This document shows positions 16,379-23,291 of a stretch of DNA of 53,338 bases, one piece after another. The first letter of the stretch is position 1, and each line of letters opens with the position of its first letter. A program made the position numbers and the translations under genes. The DNA comes from [Mycobacterium] zoologicum (lineage in GTDB: Bacteria > Actinomycetota > Actinomycetes > Mycobacteriales > Mycobacteriaceae): the NCBI RefSeq assembly GCF_020172665.1, contig NZ_CP083985.1:2295515-2348852 (forward strand), written 5' to 3'. The notes below the pieces were generated by a model that was not told the origin of the DNA, made no database searches, and saw only the letters and a list, made by a program, of their open reading frames with translations.

Positions 16379-16675
16379 ATGGCGTGGCATGGGTTCTTGA
16401 TGAAGGCGGCGCCCACGGTGGTAACCGGGGTGGTGGGGGTTGCGGCGTATGAGGCAGTGCGCACGGCCGTGGCGAAGGTTCCGTTGCGCACGGCAACCGT
16501 TGCTGTGACCGCGTGGGGCATCCGGGCCGCCCGCGAAGCGCAGCGCACGGCCGAAACGAACACGGAACAGATCCGATTGACGGTCGCCGACGTGGTTGCC
16601 GAGGCACGAGAGCGCGCCGGAGAGGACACCGAACCGGCGATCGTGACGAGCCCGGGCGACGGCCATGACGACTGA
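16379..16675 (+). CDS. PacL-type (DUF1490) membrane metallochaperone, partner of CtpV
   Basis: This 98 aa PacL homologue has an N-terminal membrane helix ([22 protein letters not shown]), an Ala/Glu-rich helix ([34 protein letters not shown]) and an acidic/histidine tail ending DGHDD. The tail resembles the His/Asp metal-binding motif reported for PacL1 and differs from the DDDDCC tail of the copy at 8449. The ATG at 16379 follows GGGAAGGGAG. The stop overlaps the ctpV start by 11 bp, so the two are co-translated. Confidence 0.85.
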   Translation: MAWHGFLMKAAPTVVTGVVGVAAYEAVRTAVAKVPLRTATVAVTAWGIRAAREAQRTAETNTEQIRLTVADVVAEARERAGEDTEPAIVTSPGDGHDD

Positions 16676-19100
16676 GGTCCTGCCGGCCGCCGACGCCACG
16701 GCGACGGTCGTATCGGACGCGTCCGGGCGGATGCGGCTGCGCATCACCGGATTTCATGTCGATGCGGTCCGGGCCGTCGCGATCGAGGAGACTCTGGCCA
16801 CGGTGCCCGGTGTGCAGGCGGTGACGGCCTATCCGCGCACGGCATCGGTGGTGATCCAGTATTCGCCGCAGCGCTGCGACACCGCGGCCGTGCTGTCGGC
16901 GATCGGGCAAGCCGAGCACATCCCTGCAGAGTTGGTGCCCACCCGCGCCTCGCATTCCGGCGATGCCCGCACCCCCGGGGTGGTTCGCAAGGCCATCGGT
17001 GGACTCCGCCGATTGCTGGGCGCCCGGGCCGATAGCGACGCGCCGCGCGACACCGAGGGTAGTGGCGGTTGCGGGCAGGGACAGGGCGGTGCGTGCGGCA
17101 CGGCGTCCTCGGGCGAGCTGAACAGGCGTGAGCAGCGGAACTGGTTGCGGCGGTTGCGGCTGGCCATGCCGTTGGCGCTGCTGGCGTCGGTGTCGACGAT
17201 GGTGTTCGGCGCCTATCCGTGGGCGGGGTGGTTGGCGTTCGCGGCGACGGTACCGGTGCAATTCGTCGCCGGGTGGCCGTTCCTGCGCGGCGCGGTGCAA
17301 CAGGCGCGGGCGGGAAGCGCCAACATGGACACGCTGATCACACTGGGCACATTGACCGCATTCGGCTACTCCACGTATGAGTTGTTCGCCGGTGGCGCAC
17401 TGTTCTTCGAGACGGCGGCGCTGATCATTGCGTTCGTGGTGCTGGGTCGCTACTTCGAGGCCAGATCCACGAGCAAGGCGTCGGAGGCGATCGGCAAGCT
17501 TTTGGAGATGGGCGCCAAGGAAGCCTGCCTGCTCGTCGACGGGCAAGAAATTCTCGTGCCGGTTGATCAGGTACAAGTCGGAGACCTGGTACGGGTACGG
17601 CCTGGGGAGAAGATCCCGGTCGACGGCGAGATCACCGACGGGCGCGCCGCCGTCGATGAGTCAATGCTGACCGGCGAGTCCGTCCCGGTCGAAAAATCGG
17701 TGGGCGACCGTGTTGCCGGTGCGACGGTCAACATCGACGGGCTGCTGACCGTGCGCGCCACCGCCGTCGGCGCCGATACCGCACTGGCGCAGATTGTGCG
17801 CCTGGTCGAGCAGGCACAGGGCGGCAAGGCCCCCGTGCAGCGACTGGCTGACCGCGTCTCGGCGGTGTTCGTCCCGGCCGTCGTCGGGGTTGCCGCGGTG
17901 ACATTTGCCGGGTGGACGCTGATCGCCGCCAACCCGGTCGCCGGTATGACCGCCGCGGTCGCGGTGCTGATCATCGCATGCCCCTGTGCGCTGGGCCTGG
18001 CCACCCCGACGGCGATCACGGTCGGCACCGGCCGCGGCGCGGAACTGGGGATCCTGGTCAAAGGCGGCGAGGTAATGGAAGCCTCGAAGAAGATCGACAC
18101 CGTGGTCTTCGACAAAACCGGCACGCTGACCCGCGCCCAGATGCGGGTCACCGATGTGATTGCCGGCAAGCGGCGCCAGCCCAATCTGGTGCTGCGAATC
18201 GCCGCCGCGGTCGAGTCGGGCTCCGAGCACCCCATCGGCACAGCGATCGTCGCGGCCGCGCGCGAGCTGGGGTTGCAGATTCCGGCCACGACGGCGTTCA
18301 CCAGCCTCGCCGGCCACGGGGTGCGGGCCCAGATCGACGGCCGCACCGTGCTGGTCGGACGTCGCACACTTGTCGACGATCACGATTTGGTTCTGCCTGA
18401 GCACCTTTCTGCGGCGGCCGCCGAACTCGAAGAGCAAGGCCGCACCGCGGTGTTCGTCGGCCGCGACGACCACGTTGTGGGCGTGCTCGCCGTCGCTGAC
18501 ACGGTCAAGGACGACGCCGCCGACGTGGTCGCTCAACTGCAAGCCATGGGCCTGCAGGTCGCCATGATCACCGGCGACAACGCCCGCACGGCCGCCGCGA
18601 TCGCCACGCAGGTCGGCATCGATCACGTCCTGGCTGAGGTGCTGCCGCAGGACAAGGTCACCGAAATCGAGCGGCTACAAGACCAGGGGCGGGTGGTCGC
18701 GATGGTGGGCGACGGCGTCAACGACGCCCCCGCGCTGGTGCAGGCCGATCTGGGCATCGCGATCGGCACCGGCACCGACGTGGCCATCGAGGCCTCCGAC
18801 ATCACGCTGATGTCCGACCGGCTCGACGGTGTTGTGGAGGCGATCGCGCTCTCCCGGCAGACCCTGCGCACCATCCACCAGAACCTTGGCTGGGCCTTCG
18901 GCTACAACACCGCCGCGATCCCCCTAGCCGCACTCGGTCTGCTCAACCCGATCATCGCGGGAGCGGCGATGGGGCTCTCCTCGGTCAGCGTGGTCACCAA
19001 CTCGCTGCGGCTACGCCGCTTCGGCCGCCACACCCGACAAGGATCGCCCCAGACCGCCCACATGGTGGACATCCCAGATAGCGCGACGTGGGATTCGTGA
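16665..19100 (+). CDS. ctpV: P1B-1 copper-exporting ATPase CtpV
   Basis: This 811 aa Cu(I)-type ATPase matches remembered M. tuberculosis CtpV over most of its length. It has an N-terminal HMA-like region lacking CxxC ([31 protein letters not shown]) and a Gly/Cys stretch [12 protein letters not shown] near 125-136. TGESVPVEK is the actuator motif, C439-P-C441 the ion site and D483 in DKTGTLT the phosphorylation site. SEHPIG, TGDN and GDGVNDAP follow. [10 protein letters not shown] and [12 protein letters not shown] are the P1B-1 signatures in the last two helices. It exports Cu(I). Compared with the remembered CtpV it has about 40 extra residues, mainly at both termini. Confidence 0.93.
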   Translation: MTTEVLPAADATATVVSDASGRMRLRITGFHVDAVRAVAIEETLATVPGVQAVTAYPRTASVVIQYSPQRCDTAAVLSAIGQAEHIPAELVPTRASHSGDARTPGVVRKAIGGLRRLLGARADSDAPRDTEGSGGCGQGQGGACGTASSGELNRREQRNWLRRLRLAMPLALLASVSTMVFGAYPWAGWLAFAATVPVQFVAGWPFLRGAVQQARAGSANMDTLITLGTLTAFGYSTYELFAGGALFFETAALIIAFVVLGRYFEARSTSKASEAIGKLLEMGAKEACLLVDGQEILVPVDQVQVGDLVRVRPGEKIPVDGEITDGRAAVDESMLTGESVPVEKSVGDRVAGATVNIDGLLTVRATAVGADTALAQIVRLVEQAQGGKAPVQRLADRVSAVFVPAVVGVAAVTFAGWTLIAANPVAGMTAAVAVLIIACPCALGLATPTAITVGTGRGAELGILVKGGEVMEASKKIDTVVFDKTGTLTRAQMRVTDVIAGKRRQPNLVLRIAAAVESGSEHPIGTAIVAAARELGLQIPATTAFTSLAGHGVRAQIDGRTVLVGRRTLVDDHDLVLPEHLSAAAAELEEQGRTAVFVGRDDHVVGVLAVADTVKDDAADVVAQLQAMGLQVAMITGDNARTAAAIATQVGIDHVLAEVLPQDKVTEIERLQDQGRVVAMVGDGVNDAPALVQADLGIAIGTGTDVAIEASDITLMSDRLDGVVEAIALSRQTLRTIHQNLGWAFGYNTAAIPLAALGLLNPIIAGAAMGLSSVSVVTNSLRLRRFGRHTRQGSPQTAHMVDIPDSATWDS

Positions 19101-19111
19101 AGCCAGTAGGT

Positions 19112-19357
19112 ATGCCACAACATCGGCGCTCATTCACCCCGCAGTATCGAGTCACGGCCGCGCACATGGTGATCGACGGGCAGCGGCGAGTCGCTGAGGT
19201 AGCCCGCCAGCTAAACGTGGACACGAGCCTGCTGCATACATGGGTGCGCGATGAGCGGTGGCTGATGTCCCAGGCCCGCAGCGGTGACGGCCAGCGGCCA
19301 GATGTCGCTGGCGAACAGCCGCTTTCGGTCCAGGAGCGAGCGGATTTGGTCCGGCTA
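19112..19357 (+). pseudogene. IS3-family OrfA, 5' part, interrupted by IS630
   Basis: MPQHRRSFTPQYRVTAAHMV, EVARQLNVDTSLLHTWV and LSVQERADLVRL match the helix-turn-helix and start of the leucine zipper of IS3-family OrfA. The frame breaks exactly at the TA (19356-19357) where the IS630 element begins and resumes after 20470. It lies directly downstream of ctpV. Confidence 0.75.
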
Positions 19358-20470
19358 GTGCCGCGCGCCTAAAGTAATTGGGCGGTGTTATTTGGTTGAA
19401 TTGCGTATGCGAGCAGCGCCGTTGGTAGTGCCCGACAGTGACCGTGCCGAACTGGAGAAATGGGTTCGGTCCTCAAGCACGAAGGCGGGTCTGGCGCTGC
19501 GGGCGCGGATCGTATTGTTGATCGCCGATGGTGTCGCCCATGTCGAGATCGCACGCCGATTCTCCATCGCGCGCCAAACGGTGATCAACTGGCGGGCTCG
19601 TTACGAATCTGCCGGCGTAGCCGGGCTCTTCGACGAGGACCGCTCAGGGCGGCCCCGCACGCTAGATCGCGACAAGCTGATCTCGGTGACGTTGGCGCCG
19701 CCACCGAAGAAGTACGCCGTCACACATTGGAGTTCACGGCTGCTGGCAACGCATTTGGGGATCGGCTACGGCACGGTGGCTCGGGTGTGGCGTGAGCACG
19801 GCATCCAGCCCTGGCGGGCCGAGACGTTCAAGTTCTCCACCGACCCCGAACTGGTCGCCAAGGTCACCGACGTCGTCGGGCTCTATTTGGACCCGCCGGA
19901 GAACGCGATCGTGCTCTGTGTCGATGAGAAGTCCCAGATCCAGGCGTTGGACCGCACCGCGCCCACGTTGCCGATGCAGATCGGGATCCCCGAACGTCAG
20001 ACACATGACTACGTTCGCAACGGCACCACGACCCTGTTCGCCGCGCTGAACATCGCCACCGGTCAGATCACCGGGGTCTGCAAGCCGCGGCATCGCCACC
20101 AGGAGTTCCTGGCCTTCCTCAAGCACGTCGCCCGGGCCTACCCCGACCAGGAATTGCATCTGGTGATGGACAACTACGCCGCCCACAAGAAGCAGGAAGT
20201 CCGCGACTGGCTCGCCGAAAACCCGCGCATCCAACCGCATTTCACCCCGACCTCAGCATCCTGGATGAACATGGTCGAGATCTGGTTCGGCATCATCGAA
20301 CGCCAAGCCATCCACCGCGGCACCTTCGGCAGCGTGCGCGACCTCACCACCGCGATCCGCGCTTACATCAACGGCTGGAACAACCGCGCCCACCCCTTCG
20401 TCTGGACCAAAACCGCAGACGAAATCCTCAAGAAAGCCAACCGTCAAACCACTTCAAACGCGGGCCACTA
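19356..20470 (+). mobile_element. IS630-family insertion sequence with TA target duplication
   Basis: TA dinucleotides at 19356-19357 and 20469-20470 flank the element. The ends are imperfect inverted repeats: inward from the left TAGTGCCGCGCG, and inward from the right TAGTGGCCCGCG, with further agreement (AAGT, CGG) over about 30 bp. Insertion at TA is the IS630/Tc1 rule. It sits inside an older IS3 remnant: joining 19357 to 20471 restores the IS3 OrfA frame. Confidence 0.82.
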
Positions 20471-20471
20471 G
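19392..20471 (+). CDS. IS630-family DDE transposase
   Basis: This 359 aa transposase has an N-terminal helix-turn-helix (VAHVEIARRFSIARQTVINWRARY), a second HTH-like region and a DDE core: D in LCVDEKSQIQALDR, D in LVMDNYAAHKK and E in SWMNMVEIWFGIIERQ. It appears full length and intact. The start may be TTG at 19392 or ATG at 19407. The stop TAG at 20469-20471 is made from the duplicated target TA plus a G outside the element, so the insertion site supplies the stop codon. Confidence 0.88.
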   Translation: MVELRMRAAPLVVPDSDRAELEKWVRSSSTKAGLALRARIVLLIADGVAHVEIARRFSIARQTVINWRARYESAGVAGLFDEDRSGRPRTLDRDKLISVTLAPPPKKYAVTHWSSRLLATHLGIGYGTVARVWREHGIQPWRAETFKFSTDPELVAKVTDVVGLYLDPPENAIVLCVDEKSQIQALDRTAPTLPMQIGIPERQTHDYVRNGTTTLFAALNIATGQITGVCKPRHRHQEFLAFLKHVARAYPDQELHLVMDNYAAHKKQEVRDWLAENPRIQPHFTPTSASWMNMVEIWFGIIERQAIHRGTFGSVRDLTTAIRAYINGWNNRAHPFVWTKTADEILKKANRQTTSNAGH

Positions 20472-20690
20472 GGCAGACCGCAGCCGAGCAGGCGCAAGAA
20501 ATGGCCGGCATAGACGCGTCTCGGCACACTTTGCGACCGCAGCAGCGGCGAGCCGCGGCTTGAACTCGCCGCAAGGGAGTGCGCCTGCCACGGCGTACCC
20601 GAAATCGCCGAGCTACCGGGCGCGTCGAACTCCGGCTGCAACTGTCACCGGGTCGCGAAAATTGACCCACCTGAGATGCTAATGACGGGT
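20471..20690 (+). pseudogene. Continuation of the IS3 remnant: OrfA end and start of OrfB
   Basis: After the IS630 copy the frame reads GQTAAEQAQEMAGIDASRHT, fitting the zipper end of IS3 OrfA. Further on, in another frame, it reads LELAARECACHGVPEIAEL then GASNSGCNCHRVAK. The latter looks like a decayed OrfB N-terminus (compare the usual GVSRSGYY). The rest of OrfB is missing. The element is dead. Confidence 0.6.
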
Positions 20691-20706
20691 GTTGGGAGAC
20701 CGTGGG

Positions 20707-20970
20707 ATGCGGATTGAGAATCTGAGCAGCCCGGGCTGTCCGAACGCGGCAACGGCCCATGAAATGCTGGTCGACTGTTTGGCCGTGGTCGGGATCAACA
20801 CGGCGATCGTTGAGCGGGTCGGACCCTTTCCGTCACCGTCGATACTGATTGACGGCACCGATGTGATGCGTCCCGATCGGCCGCCGACGGGTGACGTCTG
20901 TCGGTTGGATCTGCCCAGCCGTGACGTCATACTGACCGCGCTGCGACGGGCGATTGCGGCCGAAAGCTAG
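20707..20970 (+). CDS. Thioredoxin-like small protein (intact copy)
   Basis: This 87 aa protein begins [21 protein letters not shown] and has [13 protein letters not shown] and [12 protein letters not shown]. This is a thioredoxin/glutaredoxin-like fold with a single cysteine at the CPNA site and a cis-Pro-like segment, of the kind found near mercury and arsenic genes in mycobacteria. The redox partner and function are unknown. Its stop overlaps the ynfA remnant stop on the other strand (CTAG), as in the copy at 14079 where this gene is the broken one. Confidence 0.65.
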   Translation: MRIENLSSPGCPNAATAHEMLVDCLAVVGINTAIVERVGPFPSPSILIDGTDVMRPDRPPTGDVCRLDLPSRDVILTALRRAIAAES

Positions 20971-21128
20971 TGGCCGCGAGGAGCGTACATGTTCACGGCA
21001 ACGCCGGCCAGGAAAACCAGGGGCGCCAAGCACGTCCCAGCGGCCGGGTCGGAACCCCTCGAGGGCCATACCCCACGCCAGCGAGCCGCCGACGAACACG
21101 CCTCCCCGTAGGCGGCCAGGATCCGGCC
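20967..21128 (-). pseudogene. ynfA: ynfA remnant (C-terminal part, frameshifted)
   Basis: This aligns with the last third of intact ynfA (14279-14611), including GRGAYM-like end codons, but has an extra G near 21025 and two extra bases near 21107. It stops after GGATCCGGCC, where unrelated sequence with part of the hairpin repeat begins. The N-terminal helices are gone. Confidence 0.8.
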
Positions 21129-21134
21129 TATTTA

Positions 21135-21235
21135 CCTCAGATCAGATGACAAACCACCCGCAACAGGATCGCCATTTGATCTGAGGCACCGCAGGTCAGA
21201 CGCCCGCACCTGCCTCAGATAGAACGACAACGGAC
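21135..21235. repeat. Hairpin repeat, copy C, with an extra upstream arm
   Basis: ATCTGAGGCA (21179-21188) pairs perfectly with TGCCTCAGAT (21211-21220). CGCAGGTCA (21190-21198) and the flank AACGACAACGGAC (21223-21235) match copies A and B. An additional arm, CCTCAGATCA (21135-21144), is complementary to TGATCTGAGG (21177-21186), so the central arm can pair with either side. GCAGGT/ACCTGC gives a further alternative. It lies between arsR2 and the ynfA remnant. Confidence 0.75.
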
Positions 21236-21275
21236 ATCAGTAGTTCGTGCAGCGACGTTCGCATTGCCAGAGCGG

Positions 21276-21635
21276 TCAGGTGCAGCAGTTCGGGTCCAGT
21301 GCCGTGCACAGCGCCTGCAGCGCCTCCGGGCGTATCCGGTGGAATACGTTCATCCCGCGCCGGTCCGAGGTCACCAGCCCGGCGTTGCGCAACTGGGTCA
21401 AGTGGTGGCTTATCGTCGACTCGCTCAAGTCCAGAGCTGCGGCCAGCTCGCCGGAAATCTCCTCGCCGGTGGCCGCGCCGAACAAGTACGAAACGATCTT
21501 GACCCGCGCAGGATCGGCTAAAGCCTTGAGTCGCAACGCGATCTGTAACGCATCGGCATCGCTCAGCGGGCCCGAGGCCACCGGAGCGCAACACACCGGT
21601 GCGGTCATGTCGATCACCGGCAAGGCTTTGGGCAT
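21276..21635 (-). CDS. arsR: ArsR-family repressor (ars operon 2)
   Basis: This 119 aa winged-helix repressor (LRLKALADPARVKIVSYL, LDLSESTISHHLTQLRNAGLV, wing DRRGMNVFHRI) lacks the CxC motif in the recognition region. Instead it has a vicinal C-C near residue 14 (TAPVCCAPV) and cysteines at the C-terminus (LCTALDPNCCT), so the As(III) site must be built differently from arsR1, more like the Corynebacterium type. The ATG at 21635 leaves the operator upstream. It is divergent from arsI-acr3. Confidence 0.85.
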   Translation of the reverse strand: MPKALPVIDMTAPVCCAPVASGPLSDADALQIALRLKALADPARVKIVSYLFGAATGEEISGELAAALDLSESTISHHLTQLRNAGLVTSDRRGMNVFHRIRPEALQALCTALDPNCCT

Positions 21636-21656
21636 GTCCGTATTCTGCCACAGATA

Positions 21657-21717
21657 TTGACATATGTCGAAAAGGTGAGCATGCTGGGTCTCGCCCACCG
21701 GTTCGATATATGTCTCA
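21657..21717. promoter_or_regulatory. Divergent ars operon 2 operator
   Basis: TTGACATATGTCGAA (21657-21671) contains the perfect 10-bp palindrome GACATATGTC. A second related site, TCGATATATGTCTCA, lies at 21703-21717 beside the arsI start. The two sites flank the divergent promoters of arsR and arsI. Binding is inferred. Confidence 0.6.
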
Positions 21718-21735
21718 CTACCTAAGGCGATTGTC

Positions 21736-22182
21736 ATGTCCCGCATTCAGCTCGCCCTCAACGTCGACGACCTGGACGCCGCAATCACGTTCTACTCCAA
21801 GCTGTTTCACACCGAGCCGGCCAAGGTCAAGCCCGGCTACGCCAACTTTGCGATCGCCGACCCGCCACTGAAGCTGGTGCTGCTGGAGAACCGCGGCCAC
21901 GGCGGCACCCTCAACCACCTGGGTGTCGAGGTGGCCACCAGTGATGCCGTACACGACGAGATCGCCCGACTGGGCGAAGCGGGCCTGTTCACCGAAGAAG
22001 AGATCGGCACCACCTGTTGCTTCGCCACGCAGGACAAGGTCTGGGTGACCGGCCCCGGCAACGAGCGCTGGGAGATCTACACCAAACTGGCCGACACCGA
22101 GGAATTTGGGGCCGGCACGCAGCGGGGCGAGGACACAACGCAACCGGCGTGTTGTGGCACCACCCAGGCGGAAAGCCGATGA
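21736..22182 (+). CDS. arsI: ArsI/CadI C-As lyase (vicinal oxygen chelate family)
   Basis: This 148 aa protein is nearly the CadI (Rv2641) sequence I remember: MSRIQLALNVDDLDAAI, KPGYANFAIADPPLKLVLLEN and TLNHLGVEV. Its vicinal C94-C95 (GTTCCFATQDKVWVTGP) binds the arsenical. The metal ligands of the family are in the LALNVDD and NHLGVEV strands and E113. ArsI enzymes are Fe(II) dioxygenases that cleave the C-As bond of methylarsenite and aromatic arsenicals; CadI was first seen as Cd-induced. The tail carries another CC (QPACCG). The stop overlaps the acr3 ATG (ATGA). Confidence 0.93.
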   Translation: MSRIQLALNVDDLDAAITFYSKLFHTEPAKVKPGYANFAIADPPLKLVLLENRGHGGTLNHLGVEVATSDAVHDEIARLGEAGLFTEEEIGTTCCFATQDKVWVTGPGNERWEIYTKLADTEEFGAGTQRGEDTTQPACCGTTQAESR

Positions 22183-23264
22183 CCGACAGCACCACCGCAG
22201 TCCACCCCGCGGCGGCACGGCTTTCCACCCTGGACCGCCTGCTGCCGCTCTGGATCGGCCTGGCCATGGCCGCCGGCCTGAGCTTGGGGCGACTCATCCC
22301 CGGACTGGGCAACGCGCTCAGTGTCGTGCAGATCGACGGAATCTCGCTGCCGATCGCGGCCGGGCTGCTGATCATGATGTATCCGGTACTGGCCAAGGTC
22401 CGCTACGACCGCCTCGACACCGTCACCTCCGATCGCCGACTGCTCGTGAGTTCCCTGGTGCTCAACTGGGTACTTGGCCCGGCGGTCATGTTCGCGCTGG
22501 CCTGGCTGCTGCTGGCCGATCTGCCCGAATACCGCACCGGCCTGATCGTGGTCGGTTTGGCCCGCTGCATCGCCATGGTCATCATCTGGAACGACCTGGC
22601 CTGCGGCGACCGAGAAGCCGCCGCCGTCCTTGTCGCACTGAATTCGATCTTCCAAGTCGTCATGTTCGCCGCCATGGGATGGTTCTACTTGGCGGTGCTA
22701 CCCGGATGGCTGGGCTTGCCCCAAACCAGCATCGAGGTCTCCCCCTGGCAGATCGCGAAATCCGTGGCGATCTTCCTGGGCATCCCGTTGGTCGCCGGTT
22801 ACCTGTCCCGACGCATCGGGGAACAAGCCAAAGGCCGCAACTGGTATGAGGCCCGGTTCCTGCCGCGGATCGGCCCGTGGGCGCTGTATGGACTGTTGTT
22901 CACGATCGTGGTTCTCTTTGCGCTGCAAGGCGATCAGATCACCCACCAACCGCTCGACGTCATCCGTATCGCCGTCCCGCTGCTCGCCTACTTCGCAATC
23001 ATGTGGGGCGGCGGCTACCTGCTCGGGGCCGCGCTGGGCTTGGGGTATGCCCGTACCACGACCCTGGCGTTCACCGCCGCAGGCAACAACTTTGAACTCG
23101 CCATCGCAGTGGCGATCGCCACCTGGGGCGCCACCAGCGGCCAAGCACTGGCAGGTGTGGTCGGCCCCCTGATCGAAGTCCCCGTACTGGTTGCCCTGGT
23201 CTACGCTTCGCTGGCCCTGCAGTCGAACTTCGCCCTGGCGAATTTGGCGGATAACGCTGGCTAG
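22179..23264 (+). CDS. acr3: Acr3-type arsenite efflux permease (copy 2)
   Basis: This 361 aa, ten-helix permease is closely similar to the copy at 12529 (STLDRLLPLWIG, MMYPVLAKVRYDR, WNDLACGDREAAAVL, AAGNNFELAIAVAIA), with differences spread across the protein. The two are therefore old paralogues or separate acquisitions rather than a fresh duplication. The start ATG at 22179 overlaps the arsI stop, giving a two-gene arsI-acr3 operon that removes the arsenite released by ArsI. Confidence 0.94.
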   Translation: MTDSTTAVHPAAARLSTLDRLLPLWIGLAMAAGLSLGRLIPGLGNALSVVQIDGISLPIAAGLLIMMYPVLAKVRYDRLDTVTSDRRLLVSSLVLNWVLGPAVMFALAWLLLADLPEYRTGLIVVGLARCIAMVIIWNDLACGDREAAAVLVALNSIFQVVMFAAMGWFYLAVLPGWLGLPQTSIEVSPWQIAKSVAIFLGIPLVAGYLSRRIGEQAKGRNWYEARFLPRIGPWALYGLLFTIVVLFALQGDQITHQPLDVIRIAVPLLAYFAIMWGGGYLLGAALGLGYARTTTLAFTAAGNNFELAIAVAIATWGATSGQALAGVVGPLIEVPVLVALVYASLALQSNFALANLADNAG

Positions 23265-23291
23265 GCATGACCAGGCTGCAAGGCTGGTGCA

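Noticed and set aside
16338..17576. Long minus-strand ORF opposite pacL-ctpV
   Set aside because: It is a shadow frame of ctpV; its composition and lack of motifs argue against a gene.
20512..20702. Cys-rich small gene (CxC...CNCH) before the thioredoxin-like gene
   Set aside because: Reading it against IS3 OrfB N-termini shows that it is a decayed transposase start; the cysteines replace the usual Tyr residues of GVSRSGYY.
11112..21235. Hairpin repeats as integron attC sites
   Set aside because: They fold like attC and keep structure while sequence varies, but the required RYYYAAC / GTTRRRY core boxes are not present at their ends and no integron integrase is in the window.
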